Part shown: piece by piece, positions 22,240-35,368 of the stretch
Layout of the letters: each line of letters starts with the position of its first letter
How positions within the stretch are numbered: the first letter of the stretch is position 1
Origin: Temnopleurus reevesii
Taxonomy: Eukaryota; Echinodermata; Echinoidea; Temnopleuroida; Temnopleuridae
Length of the DNA stretch: 64,000 bases
Assembly (NCBI GenBank): GCA_036244855.1
Contig: BQKZ01001324.1
Location: 36,323-100,322 of the forward strand
Reading direction: 5' to 3'
The notes under the pieces: generated by a model
Told to the model about the DNA's origin: nothing
What the model saw: only the letters and a program-made list of their open reading frames with translations
The model's database searches: none
Made by a program: the position numbers and the translations under genes

Positions 22240-22940
22240 CTACACTATAGCGGTCTCGCCATGATGTTGCTATACTCTCTGTACATCGAGCAAGGTTCGT
22301 TCATGCACTGGTACTGGTGTTATTATCTATAAAGTATTTCTTCCACAGTTTAGTGATTATAGTCTTTTGTTATGAGCAGCTGATAGAAATGATATTGCAC
22401 AGTCAAGTAAGTTTCTGCATGTATAATGGTCGTTTTAATCGGTTGCTATGTGATCTGTAAACTGACATTTAGCTTTTCCCCAGTTCATTTCTCCTATTCT
22501 AGGATGCAGGCCGAAATACCTATTCTAATTACAGTTTAGGGACTGCAAGGAGACAGAAATAGATCTATGCAATTAACTTTACTATTAATCATATTTCGCT
22601 ATTCATTGTAAGCTTAACTAATTCGGCTCTCAATACTTCATTCCCCTTATCTATCAATCAGCAATACTGTAGTCTGGGAGACGTACATGTCTACATTGTG
22701 TATTCACTATTAAGTATTCATGTTTACGCCTATGCTGGCAGTAATGTTACAGGAAAAAAAAGATAATTGCCTATTTCATATAACTGTCTTCATAACAGTA
22801 AGTGGTGGTGAACCATCAATTGTGTTTCAGTCATAGTTAAAGAAATGACAATACATGAATCAATTAAACATCATATAACAATGAGCTGCTTTCATGCTCA
22901 GTAAGGGATCAAACATACTCATAGTAATTTCTAATCATAT
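22240..22940. other. Non-coding stretch
   Basis: No gene or repeat was recognised. Confidence 0.4.
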
Positions 22941-22948
22941 ACTCTAAT

Positions 22949-23121
22949 GGGGTGTTGCTCAAAAGTTGCAATCGATCGAAAGTTGCAGTTGATTGGAACG
23001 CGCCAATCAAAATCAATTTTTCATGCGCGTCTTGTTAAATGCACATACTGTGCGTGAATGAAAGTGCGTGTTACAATTTGCAAAGTTGCAGATGATTTGC
23101 AGTTGATTTTGAACAACACCC
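22949..23121. mobile_element. MITE family M1
   Basis: The ends are GGGGTGTTGCTC and GAACAACACCC. The interior carries gccaatcaaaatca and tacaatttgcaaagttgcag, shared with the copy at 50781. Confidence 0.75.
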
Positions 23122-23129
23122 TCTTAAAA

Positions 23130-24150
23130 AAGTATCAAGTAGTCTTATATGAATGTGATACTTCGTGAAGCATGAAAATGAGCAGCTGGAGTACCATTTG
23201 TCATTGAGTTTACTCCTCCTGTTTCCTTGTAACTGGTTCATCGAGAAATCATATTTCTAGTTATTATTTGAAATGACATTTTTTTGCTTGCTCTCTAAAA
23301 ATAATGAGTGACATTTTTCTTTCGGGAATGAGTGAAGTTTTTAGTGTGTAAGTTGAGTTAATTTTTAAGAGTGAAATTTTAGGACATTTTTAGTGAATTT
23401 CTGTTTTTTCACTTTTTTGTAGTGACCTCCCTGACCATTAATAAACATAAACTAAATGATATCTAACTCCCAAGATAACTTTTTCAACTCACCTTTTTTT
23501 AAAAGAGAATACCTTACACGGAGTAAAATTATGCACAGTTACTGTAAATGAGAAGAAAAAATGTCAGAAAACAAAACCAGGTAGGATATCACTTATAATA
23601 CATGATAACATGTTGGGTTTCCTTTTGGGCAGGCTATTTCTTTGGTTCTCCCTTGGTCTCTGTCACCCTCTGCTTTTCCTCTCTCTAGCACTTTTATCCT
23701 CCCTATATACTCTCAAACCCCTGTCCTTCTCTCCCTTCATCTATCTATCTAAACTTCCACAACATAAAATGCCCACTGTGCTTTACATGAACTCAGACAT
23801 GTACTTGCCCATGTTGAGCCTCCCCAGATCCCCCATTTCCTGCCTAAGACTATAAGCAACTCATGCACACATACTGAATGCAGTTTTAATGACCCCTACG
23901 CGAGCACCTAAGTACCACATATTAATCACCACCTCCCCCAAGATCGGTCTAAATCTGTTCACTTGTCGAGATATTAATTCAATCCTCCCCAATTTCATGC
24001 CCCAATTTGCTGAACGGCCCCAAATGAGTCCCTCTTGCCGTCTGGTAGAACACAGACTGGGATTGCGTACGAGCTTAATATTTCATGTTGGATGCGCGTC
24101 CCTATTCATCTTTGGATGGTAATTCATTAGGGTCTGTTTCCATGGATAGC
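23130..24150. other. Non-coding stretch
   Basis: Two modest plus-strand ORFs (23610-23855 and 23889-24122) have no conserved features. No gene is claimed. Confidence 0.4.
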
Positions 24151-24179
24151 TGTGTGTGAAGTTTAAAGGTCAGTGCATA

Positions 24180-24600
24180 TTGTTATATGTTGGTGTGTTC
24201 ACATGGATAGCCTTTGTAATGAAGCGCATCTTCATCTGGTGAAGATTTTGGTTTGTTCACATGGACATCCTGTCTGCAAAGTGCATCTCCTTTATGGGGT
24301 GTACATACACGTATATTGGGGTGTTCCCATGGACAGACTGTCTGTGAATTAAGAGCATCTTTATTGGGGTGTTCATACATGGACGTGTTCACATGGACAA
24401 CCTGTCTACATGTACAAAGTGCATCCTTATTGGGTGTTTATACATTGGTTTTGTTCCCACGGACAGGCTTTCTGTGAACTGCATCTTCATCTTTATGTGG
24501 TAATCCATTGGTTGGTTCCCATGAACAGCATTTCTACAAAGTGCATTTTCATCTGTTGTTTTTTCAAATTCATATTGGTTTAATTGTACATGGAGAGTGC
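24180..24600. repeat. Tandem repeat, ~65-75 bp unit, about six copies
   Basis: The text gtgttcacatggacagcctg plus tctgcaaagtgcatcttcat recurs with drift at about 24195, 24256, 24320, 24377, 24440 and 24510. Confidence 0.8.
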
Positions 24601-24683
24601 ACCCTCTCTCCAGCATGTGCTGTCATATACATGTATGTGAATGTTACTGTTATGATCTGTTCTCTTAATAGCAAGTCTGCCAA

Positions 24684-24855
24684 AGGGCTGTTGCTTCGAT
24701 GTTGCCATATTTTGTGATCGGTGTGCACCAATGAAAATCATTGTTTTATGCACGTCTTGTTAGAGGTGTAGAGTGCGCACAAATGAAATTGCATGTTTCA
24801 ATTTGCAGCTGATTTGCAATTAATTTGCAATTAATTGTAACTTTCTTGCAACACT
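24684..24855. mobile_element. Diverged MITE family M1
   Basis: It keeps caatgaaaatcattgtttta, cgtcttgttag and the 3' end ttgcaacactc. The 5' end (gggctgttgct) is eroded. Confidence 0.5.
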
Positions 24856-25166
24856 CATCATTTTGCCATCACCCCTCCCTCACAGTAAATGAAGAACCAA
24901 ATTGCTATCTAATTGTACATAATGTACATTTATTTGTGAAAAAAAATAATGATATTTTCACATCTACTGTAGATCTTGATGATTTTTTTCAAAGAATGAT
25001 ATCCACTTTATCGGTCTGCACCAACAAATGATATGTGAGTATGAGCAAAACTATAAAGCGTTTCATAAAGCTGTGCATAGAGGTACGCCCGATTCTATGA
25101 CTAGGGACCCTTTCCTACATTCAATGATAATCCCTGGCCATGAATCGAACTTGTGAAAGGGTCACC

Positions 25167-25316
25167 TGGGCCCGTAACATAAAGGTTTGCAATTAATCGC
25201 TCTATGATTTTGCGATCAATTGCAAACTTTAGTATATGATTTGCCATAGACTTGCGATTGATATCAATCGCTATCAGATTAGCAGTTAATCGCAAAGCTT
25301 TATGTTACGGGGCCCA
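25167..25316. mobile_element. MITE family M4 (GGGCCCGTAACATAAAG ends)
   Basis: The ends tgggcccgtaacataaag and ctttatgttacggggccca are nearly perfect inverted copies. The interior is repeated gcaattaatcgc text in both senses, so the whole 150 bp can fold on itself. Confidence 0.8.
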
Positions 25317-25319
25317 GTT

Positions 25320-27650
25320 TTTCATAGACTCATATGTAGATATATGCAAACAGATTTATGAAACACAACCTCAGGCAAGAAACCATGTTATACATGATGC
25401 CGCCCATCATGTCTTAGACAGACCTTAAGGTGGGGGGAGGTAAAGAGGACATAGTCTGAATGTGCACTTTTCTCTTTCTAATTCAAATCAAGTAGGCAAT
25501 GAGCAAACACTGGACCTTTAACATGAATTTATCAATATCATTTGTAACCATGGTACAAATAGTTACACATCTACTGTAGATCTCAATGAATATTTCAAAG
25601 TATATCCACTTCCTCAAACTGCACCAAGCAATAGTATGTGGATATGAGAATATGTATGAGTCCAAGCATGACAAGCATAACACTAGTGGAATTGATATTG
25701 TAAGCACACAAAATGTAGATTATCCCAGTAAATTGGGTCAAAGCAATATTTGCAATTGATGTAGAATACATGTAGATTAGCACTGTTTCATGCCTGGCAT
25801 TTTAATAGACTGAAATGATGAATGAAAACTATGGCACATATGACGTAACGAGCAATTGCCCTACAAAAAGCATAGGAATTGAAATGGAAATGATGAATGA
25901 AATACTACAGCAAATGACCTAATGAGGAATCGCCTTACAAAAAGTGTAGAGTACCCTAGAAACGGGGTAATATAGTATCGCCAAGGCTACACACAGTTGT
26001 ATGACGACACCAAAGCAGACGAAAGAAGCTACAATCTTGTTATTAATTCCACGCCCAGACGGCACACATCTCAGCTGGGCCTAACAGAAAAGATGAGACC
26101 AGGTAAATGTCATACGGTGTATAGCCCATGCTCGGGGGTGTACTATAAATAACCGGGACACCTTCCATGCTCCCGTCCCTTATTTCAATTGAATTGAGAG
26201 AGGTGCTATTTATAGCGACGAGGGCAAATTTTAGAAAACGCAGGATGGCAGACGAAATCCTCTATTTCTAAATGGCACGATATAGGTGCAATTGATTGAC
26301 TTCTTGTGTGCTGAATGGATAGGAGGTCCCTGATCGCAACGTGGGAGTGAAATTTGTTTGGAAAGCTCATGATTGCATTAGAAGAAGAGAGGGTAACTTG
26401 ATAATAAGTGTTTATTCCATTCATTAGACTTTATTTTGAGGCGAATATAATATTGCATCAAGGTTCCAATTTAAACATTTTCATCCACTTACGGGCTCTT
26501 CGGCTCCATACTTTTAGGCAGGTTCAATCGAAGGTGGTTGGACTTTGAGGAAACTGTATAGCACTGTGGTTGTGTAATTATGATATCAGCTATCTGCCCC
26601 GTCTAATTGTATTTAAAATGATGAAAAACCAACAAGGAATGCAAAAATAAAGAAAGTGACTCATGAACTATTGGATCAAGATATCTATGAAAAAAAAGAA
26701 TGAAGCAATCCCAGGACTCCTAATCACAGTACAGTATGCCGATTGAGTTAAAATTATATATTCTAGTACTATTGAAGCACGAAACATTTAAAATATTTTC
26801 AAAGCATAATTTATGTAAACCAATAAATATTCCAATGACAGTTAGGATCTGGCAGCTGGGAATTTTGAAAATGAAAATGATGAAAATAACTCATTTATTT
26901 GTCAAATAGTCTCGGGACTCTGCTCATGCAGCTCCCTCACATGGAATACTAATGCAATTAATGTCAATGGTACAAAGTTTTTGTTGAACATTTTACCACT
27001 TTCTTTTTAATTTCCTCCACATTTAAAGACATTTCTTTAATGATAAATGTTGTAAAATATTATTATTATATAAAGATCGCTTTGCCAAGAAAATCTTGAA
27101 CATTCGTCTACCTGGCCACGACCTTGCCCCTCCCTGTGCAAAACCAAGATTGACAAATCGTACACGGTATAATAGGATAAGATGGGTACGAGGGAGATTT
27201 TGTTGAGCAACTGTCGTGCTAACAGTGGTCTGGGTTATATTTAGCCTTCGCCCCACTATGTTGTTTGCACAAGGACCAGTGCAAAGCCCATTTTCAGGAA
27301 AGAAGAGAAAATTGCATCGGACTAGCTTGGAGAGATGGGGGATTTGGAAACGAACAAAGTGGTGGCGCCATGTTTGTTCTTTGCTTTTCATGTGTTTTGG
27401 GAGAGGAAGTGTTTTTTTTATAAAAAGCACTTCTTTGTCGTTGAATTTAGATACGTTTTTGTCATCATATGGGATTATGATCTAATATGTTCCATAAAAA
27501 TAATAATAAGACACTCCTTTCATGTTTTTTTCTAATCCCGACTGTGATCAAACTTGTACAGCAAATTATATTAAATGCATTTAATATCAAAGTTTACCGA
27601 AAAGATTTATTCTTCCAGGTAATGATTGAGTGTCTGTGATGGAAGTGGGA
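25320..27650. other. Non-coding stretch
   Basis: A short two-copy repeat of about 65 bp lies at 25815-25950. ORFs at 27023-27535 on both strands have no recognisable domain. No gene is claimed. Confidence 0.4.
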
Positions 27651-27659
27651 GGCTGTTAT

Positions 27660-28235
27660 TATGAGGGTGTGTGTGTGTGTGTGTGTTTATATGAGTGTTG
27701 AATGCATGGATGTGTGGGTTTGTTGTGTTTATGTAAACTTATCGTGTACTTGTCTCACTTTTTCACATCTCCTTTCTCCTTGCCTTTAAAATTCATTTAA
27801 TTTATGAGTAATTACTGAATTGTAAGTTCTCATTTCTTCTTCTTTGAATCATATTTCTCTCTCTCTCTCTCTCTTTCTCTTTTGCAATGTCTGTTTTGAT
27901 TAACTGTCTCTCTTTCTTCCTCCCTTCTCAATATTTAGAATTCATTTAATTTATGAGTAATTACTGAATTGTTGTAAGTTCTCATTTCTCCTTCTTTGAA
28001 TGCATACTTCTCTCTCTCTCTCACTTTCTCTTTTGCAATGTCTGTTTCGATTTACCGTCTCTCTTCCTTCCTCCCTTCTCGATCTTTAAAATTCATTTAA
28101 TTTATGAGTAATTACTGAATTGTTGTAAGTTCTCATTTCTACTTCTTTGAATGCATACTTCTCTCTCTCTCTCACTTTCTCTTTTGCAATGTCTGTTTCG
28201 ATTTACCATCTCTCTTTCATCCTCCCTTCTAGATC
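27660..28235. repeat. GT microsatellite and a ~150-bp tandem repeat, three copies
   Basis: A (GT)n tract lies at 27666-27686. The text aattcatttaatttatgagt recurs near 27790, 27950 and 28090, each followed by a CT tract and cttttgcaatgtctgttt. Confidence 0.9.
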
Positions 28236-28239
28236 TTCT

Positions 28240-29880
28240 CTACCTTTACCCCTACATATCACAAGTAAAAATTGAACATGCCAAGAAATTGTGTTTGCAG
28301 AAGGTTATCTCGAGAAGATACATGTGGGTCTTAGATTTGTGATATAACCGGTGCTCAAGAATTTTTTATTACCAGAGCCTGGGGCTACGAGAACTGATTA
28401 CCATATACATTCTACAGAGCAAATATGTCAGTGGTAGACTCTTGAAGAATATGTACATCATGAAATCCTGCTTTGCAAATCAAAAATTTGTTTTTTAGAT
28501 ACAAAAAAGATTATTTACCAATTTGTAATTCGGCATGTAGAAGGCATGCATCTTGTTTGTGAATTGGTTATGGATTGGGGTACAAGAAGATCCAATATCA
28601 TTTTTTTCTTGTTGTTTGCTCCAATTTCTGAATCATGGATATTGTGGCATGCATATGTACACATATGTTTTCTACTATTTGAACAAGAGATATGACACAA
28701 AGAACAATATCATTTGATACAACAGTAATAGGAGTTCCAGTGTGTATTTACTGGAGATGTGAATCCTTTGTTTGTTCAGACATTAGCAAAATTTATGCTG
28801 GTTTACTAATTAATTGAATCATGAATCTTGAATCTTATACAACAAAGGTTGTTCTTGACGACCAAAAACTTGCCTGAGGTTTGCGTGACATAGCAACCAT
28901 AAATGAAAACAAGCTGGATTCCAAGTATTGTAGTTAATTTTGTTACAGTAACATGTTTAAGGAATACCAAGTAACTACGATTGTTGGCAAGAAGCACGTC
29001 TGAATTTGAATTTGTTCTTCAATGGGCCTATTCATCGACAATGCTACTTTTTCTTAGTGGTTTTTTTTAAGTAAATAGGCTACATTACCTAAAACTTCAT
29101 TCAAAAGAGAATATCGCTGCTTCACAAATTTTCGACATGTACCACTATATATCTGTAATACTAGGCTAAATATAATTCTGGGCCGAAAGTACCCCAGCAA
29201 GAAATATTGGATAAAATGTCATATATCAGTTGAAAGAAATATTTACACCCGATTCTCTTACAGAGCCAACAACTATATCAGATATTTTTTTAGAACATCA
29301 ACAACATATAGTTTGGAGTAATTGTAAAGGGAGCAAATTGCCAGTACTGCTAAGAAATGCTTATCATTCCAGTAAAGTCACTTAATATCTGCTCTACTGT
29401 AGATCACTGTGGTCAATGTCGGTTTGTCACTGGTTCTGACTGTAAGCGACCAGCCAATCGGCCATCAATGTGTACTTCTCCTTTCCAGTCTTGCCAATTA
29501 TCACTGAAAATTGATGAGCATACGGATTCCAATCTACCTGGAAAACCTGGAAAATGAGTTTCACTTCTCCAGTATTGAAAAAAATCAGGAATTTGATAAA
29601 ATATTCCTTGAATCAGGGAAAAATCAAGGAATATGACACAATATTCATTTGGTAATTGAGGATGTGTCAAAATAGGTTAAAATGTGTAAAATATGGTGAC
29701 AAATATATCATGGACTTGAAAACTCAGGGATTGCATTCTCGTCAAATAGTGGGAAACCTGGAGATGTATTCTTCATTTTGTTCTACCTTTCCAAGTGAAT
29801 GCCTTTGTGTATATATATATGTTCTTATGCTCTCATAAAAAGCTAACATGGTTCAGCGGTTTTGGTTAATTATTCACATT
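28240..29880. other. Non-coding stretch
   Basis: Only short ORFs without family features. No gene or clear repeat was recognised. Confidence 0.4.
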
Positions 29881-29969
29881 CTAAACTCATATCCTCATAC
29901 ATATTCCAAGACTCTCTTGGCATTTCTGGCAAGGTTGCAGGAAGTCGATGTTGACCTCACCGCCAGGAA

Positions 29970-29981
29970 GGTCACGTGACC
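29970..29981. promoter_or_regulatory. Perfect 12-bp E-box palindrome GGTCACGTGACC
   Basis: It matches the preferred site of USF/MITF/TFE-type bHLH-zip factors. It lies in a locally CpG-richer patch (29935-30070). Function is inference only. Confidence 0.35.
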
Positions 29982-30109
29982 GAAGCGAGTCAACAGCGAG
30001 CCAGCTGCGTATTTGTTCAGCAGAATTAATACTCTGCACGCATGGGGCACGAGGCAGTGAGGCTTGTGTTCTGTGACAACAAACACTGCGCAATGGTTCT
30101 AGACTTCAG

Positions 30110-31560
30110 ACTAAGACTCCAATTCATTCCTTCTGGATTAGGATCATTTTAGACTGATGGTGGAGTGTATGTCTTGTAATGTGTAATGCATTAGATTGCT
30201 GCATGTGGGATGTGCTCCATATTACTGAAAGGAATGGAATTTGGTTACCTAAACTGCATAGACATCCTAATTTTAATCCGATTATTACTGTAAGTTTTGC
30301 TAACAGATCTAGTTTGAATGGGTGATATCAAGAAGGCTTGGTAGTGCCCTTTTGATTAAAAAAAGTAAAATGTAGGTGTAAGAGTATTTAATTGTTTAAT
30401 TATCAGCTCATTCCCAAACACTTGTATGATTTAGGTATGTATGGGTGTGAATTCTTTGGTCTGCCTACACTGCATAGCTCTTTTTGTAAAGATCTTCTCG
30501 CACTTGCCAGCACTATTGAATAATAAACAGTAGATTGCCATTTTGTTCTCTTTACTACACACAGACATTGCAAAGATATTCTATCGCCAAAAGCAGTAGA
30601 GTTGGCAAGTAACTGTACGTCTGTTTCTCTAATTTGATACAGAAGTTGTGCCTAGAACATTTTTTTCTATATATATTGAATTGCAACATCAATTCTATTT
30701 TAATTTCAATCCAAAAAGGGGAGGGTCTGTTAAAGGGTGCTTCTGCAATGTTATTTCCCATACTGTCAGTGTCTTCATGAAGTGACAGTAGCCAAACCAT
30801 AATGTTGTATGAAACCTCTTACAATCCGATTTAAAGGTGTTCTATAGTTCTAATTGACATGCGTTTCAATATGTTGTCACTTGAAGTGTTGGCCTATCTG
30901 GATTTATTTGTATTCTTGCTACCATCGCTTCATGAAAACACAGACAATGTATTTAAAGACATTATTTAGTTGCTCTGAGGAAGCTTCTCAAATTCAAAGT
31001 CGGAATCAAAGTGTTTTTCAAGGTCTGATCAGGTAGGCTATGGGAACACTTCCCTTTCAAGCTGTATGTCAATGGTTTAACAACAGCCAGCAGAACACAA
31101 CATCTGAATGTAATGCTTGTTTAATAATCTCAAGTAAAGTAACTTGATGGAAAATCTTGGAAAATACTACCATGTGTCTTTGGAAGATTTTTGAAGGTGA
31201 CTTTCATCTCTCATTGCTCAATCTGTTTGGTTCTGCCAAGCTAAATGCAGTATGGTGCTTGGACCAAATGTGCCACTACTTCGTAGAACTAGTTAATGAA
31301 TGCTATGCCATGCTCACATTACATTTCAGAACCACTACTACATGGATGAATGTTAATTGTAACTTCTTGGATTTATAACTGATTTTTTTCTTCAAACAAT
31401 CTACCTTGTAGCCTTTGAGGCTTCTTTATAGCTTAGTGAATCAGCTAATGGATTACTGAAAACACAAACTATTCTCTTCTCTAAGACTTTGTTGCTCCAA
31501 GCTTAAACCAGCCCTTTGCCTTGAAGTGCAAAGATGTGATACGAAAGCCGGAGGTTTTGT
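30110..31560. other. Non-coding stretch
   Basis: Short ORFs only. Nothing was recognised on either strand. Confidence 0.4.
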
Positions 31561-31568
31561 AAGACTAT

Positions 31569-31695
31569 GGGCCTGTATGATAAAAGAGATATCAATAAAT
31601 TGAAAATTAATCTTGTCTCTATGGTACATGTGTTGCCAAAAACTTATGATTAATATTTATTGTAAATTCAATTGCATCTTTTATGTAACAGTCCC
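31569..31695. mobile_element. Diverged MITE family M4
   Basis: The ends gggcctgtatgataaaaga and tcttttatgtaacagtccc are inverted copies, related to the element at 25167. Confidence 0.6.
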
Positions 31696-32139
31696 ATATT
31701 TCATATTATGTAAGCTCTGATAATGTATTTTTATGTTCAACTACTTTCATTCCTTTACCCAGTATATTCCCATGGTTACAAGTTCATTTAAGTTTAGTGA
31801 GGCTATAAATATGACTACTCATTAAGTAATCTACAAAACATTGTTCACTGAATCGATCCATAGTGACCATGAACAGTGTCACAAAGCCGTCACAACCTGA
31901 AAATTATGTGAATTATAAATGTCTGCTAAGACCAAGCATTGAAGTAAATATGTATATTTGCTTCATCAAACATTGTTCTACGACTTCATGCCTCTCACAG
32001 TTTTACCAACAGACTATGAAATTTGTGATAACATGCTTCATGAATCAGGCAATAAGCTTTCAAAAATAGCACTTTTATTAGTTTTTCATGGAACCAAATT
32101 ATGCAGTTTTGTGTATTTATGGGTAATTTTTGGAGGAAT

Positions 32140-32320
32140 GAATTTGATTGGAGTAAGGGAGGGAGGGAGGAAGGACGAAAAAATGTTGGGAGAGAAAGAG
32201 GGATGAGAGAATGAGAAAAGGGTAGAAAGAGGAGTAAGATGAGGAAAGGAGGTTTGGGGGGAGGTAGGGAGAAGGAGAGGGAGATGATGGGAGGGAGAGA
32301 CGGGATTGGAAAGGAGGTAG
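32140..32320. repeat. Purine (GGGA) tract
   Basis: About 180 bp of almost pure A/G on the plus strand. It makes the Pro/Ser/Leu-rich minus-strand ORF at 31995-32384. Confidence 0.8.
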
Positions 32321-33100
32321 ACCGATAAAACGGGTCTATTTCGATCAGGATTTGCTCCGCTGAGGCTATCGCCTGGCTAAGCATCCTTCCTCAATAGACC
32401 GTTAACGCCACTAGAGACGCCTGTGATGAAGATCAAAAAAATGGTGGTCGCTACCAAAAATCACGATAAAAATCATGAAAAATGGTGTAAACCACCATTT
32501 TTCGACCCTCAAATATAAAAAAAATAGTTTAACAGTGCTAAAACGATGAAAAACTTACCTTTTATCCCATTAAGCTGCTTAAATCACAATATAAGGGCGA
32601 TATCTGTGGCACGGCAGCTCACGCAATCTTGAAAACAGTACGAATGAACCTAAAATGAAAGACTTTCCCTGATTGGCTGACATTTAACCTTTAACCTCAA
32701 AAAGTCAATCAATTATGAATATTCATTCGATATATAGAAGGACGACTGTGATTGGCTGATGTTCACACGTGTATAAGTCAATTAGGATCGAGAAACCGTC
32801 TGTGGTACCTTCTGATTTCACGCGGAAAACACGGATTTTAATTATTTTTTTTGGAAACCTTCAAGGTAATCTTCAAGATTATATAATTCTTAATCGTATT
32901 ATTACTTGTTATAATTTAAAATAAACGTAAATTTGCTTATTTTCGTGAGGGTGCGCGGCCTCACCCTTTCTCCCATTAACGCTGTGTTTTAAACGAACAA
33001 CAACCTTCACTACAGGCGGAATTGGGGCGTTTTCTGACTCTCTGGAGGGGGCACCACCAAAAGTCAGAAATCGTTAAAAAAACCCCTCCGAGAGTCAGAT
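32320..33100. other. Unassigned stretch, slightly CpG-richer
   Basis: It contains short inverted segments, for example aaaaatggtgtaaaccaccatttt near 32479 and gactctctgg/gagagtcag near 33040-33095. No gene was recognised. It may be an old DNA transposon. Confidence 0.3.
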
Positions 33101-33649
33101 TTTTCTGTCTAGAAAGGAGGGTGCTAGTGAGAGAGGCTAGATGAAAGGAAGAATAAGAAGGATTGAAGAATGGAGGATGGAGGAAAGGAAAATGAAAGAG
33201 GGACAAAAGAAGAAAGATAAAAAGATGCCAAAGCTAGAGATTGGAAGAGGAAAACAGATAGTGGGGAGGTATAGAGAAATTAACTTTTATCAAATTTGTA
33301 CGTGAATTACACTATCTGTATAAGATATGAACTCATTGCAATAGTGTTTGCTCAACATGCAGTAGAGAAGCTATCATCTAAAATACCTATTGAATACAAA
33401 GTAAACACACCACCAAATGTAAGGGTACCTGCTATCTTTTTTAAAATGCTTAAAACAATGGACCTTGATCCCACTATGATACTATTTTCCTCAGCTTTAT
33501 AGTGATATCAGGTAACGAAAGAATCATGACTTGAAGTGTACGATACCTTGTTTGAAATGAGCTATTTTGAGTGTTAAATCATGTTCCCACTTCTTTATCC
33601 TTACAATGGGCACCTAAAAGAAGCAGGGCTATCACCATTGAAAACCAGG

Positions 33650-33825
33650 GGCCGATTGCTCGAAATGGTCTTAGGTATCCTCTTCTTGCTAAAACGTCTT
33701 GATTTCTTGTGCCACCCTAGTAACATAGACATTTGCGTTGATACAACTATGTTACGAGGGTAGGACAAGAAGTTAAGACACCTTAGCGTGTAGAGGATAG
33801 CTAAGAGCATTTTGAGCAATCGGCC
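33650..33825. mobile_element. MITE family M5 with CCAGG target duplication
   Basis: The ends GGCCGATTGCTCGAAATG and CATTTTGAGCAATCGGCC are inverted copies. CCAGG flanks both sides (33645-33649 and 33826-33830). The interior arms also pair (taacatag ... ctatgtta). Confidence 0.8.
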
Positions 33826-34373
33826 CCAGGTGAGAGTGAAACTCCCATAGACCAGTGTTATAATTCAAGGATCATAATGAGCGAAATCAATAGATATGCT
33901 TGAAAATGGAACAAAATACAACAGTGAGTAAAGACAAAAATTTCTGAGTCTCACCTTCAAAGAGTGAGCGTTGGCAACCCTTCAGTAGTTACAAAATAAT
34001 GTTGATGTACATTATTCATTTACTAAAAGTAGTTTTTATATTCCTTTAATGAAAGAGAGATTTCTCTTTTTATTTTTATGATAAGATTATATTTCATGAA
34101 GTGAAATAGATAAATATATAACAGTTGTGAATACCAACCTACCAATGACTCAGCTATAATGTAACATTACTACACAGATCTGTATAGGGTACGATATTAA
34201 TAATAACCACCATCCCTACATTGTATGCCGTACACACCCCCATCTCTCATTTTCGACAATGTATGCGGCCCGTTCATGGGTTGTGGATTTCATAAACGAG
34301 CAATCGCTTCCAATTTAGGAGGTGAACTGTCCACTCGCAGATTGACGTCATCCGAAGGATGGGCCCTGGTGCA

Positions 34374-35115
34374 ATCAACTTTGTACACCGGGCTCCCAGG
34401 GTCTCCCTCTCTCCTCTTCCCCCCTTCAAGCCGACTTTCGGTCAAAATTAGGAGAATGTGATATTTTGTGACGTCAATATGCACCTTGCGTTTTGGGAAT
34501 TGATGATGAGACTTGTGTAGGGCTTAAAGGATATATCAGCCATTTGAAGACCTTTGGGCCAAAAATCAACTTTGTACACCAGGCTCCGAGGGTCTCTTTC
34601 TCTCTCCTCTTCCCCCCTTCAAGCCGTCTTTCGAGTCAAAATAAGGAGAATGTGATATTTTGTGACGTCAATGTGCACCTTGCGTTTTGGGAATTGATGA
34701 TGAGACTTGGTAGGGTTTAAAGGATATGTCTGCCATTTGAGGACCTGTGAACCAAAATCAACTTTGTACACCAGGCTCCGAGGATCCCTTTTCACTCTTC
34801 TCTTCCCCCTTCAAGCCGGCTTTCAGGTCGAATCTAGGAGAATATGATATTTTGTGACGTCAATATGCACCTTGCATTTTGGGAATTGATGATGAGACTT
34901 GTGTAGGCTTAAAGGATAAATCAGCCATTTGAAGACCTGTGAACCCAAAATCAACTTTTGACACCAGACTCCCAAGCTCTCCCTCTCCCCCCCCCCTTCA
35001 AGCTAGCTTTCGGGTCAAAATTAGGAGAATGTGATATTTTGTGACGTCAATATGCACCTTGCGTTTTGGGAATTGATGCTGAGACTTGGAAGGGCTTAAA
35101 GGAGCTTTGCAGACC
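34374..35115. repeat. Tandem repeat, ~192-bp unit, four copies, each with a perfect CRE
   Basis: The unit start atcaactttgtacacc falls at 34374, 34565, 34757 and 34950. Each unit has a C/T tract, then gtgatattttgtgacgtcaa, then ttgcgttttgggaattgatg. ORFs here are repeat translations. Confidence 0.93.
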
Positions 35116-35187
35116 TGTGAACCAACAATATGCACCAGGTAGAGTGCATTTGCTCTTAATGGGCTCAGTCACCCTACAAAGGTCTTT

Positions 35188-35368
35188 GCAGAGTTGCCTA
35201 CTTTTGTGGAATATGCCCAAGGTAAAGATTAAAATGTGAATAGCGCAACAGCTAATCAAAAGTGAGAGCAAACATGACACCAATACCCGAACATTCACTT
35301 GTAATGAAAGCCTTGAATTCGTATGAAAATACAACTCATGCATATTCAAGAATGGTTGGCATCTCTGT
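35188..35368. mobile_element. MITE family M2
   Basis: The ends gcagagttgcctacttttgt and aatggttggcatctctg and the interior cactt(g)taatgaaagccttgaat match other M2 copies. Confidence 0.6.
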
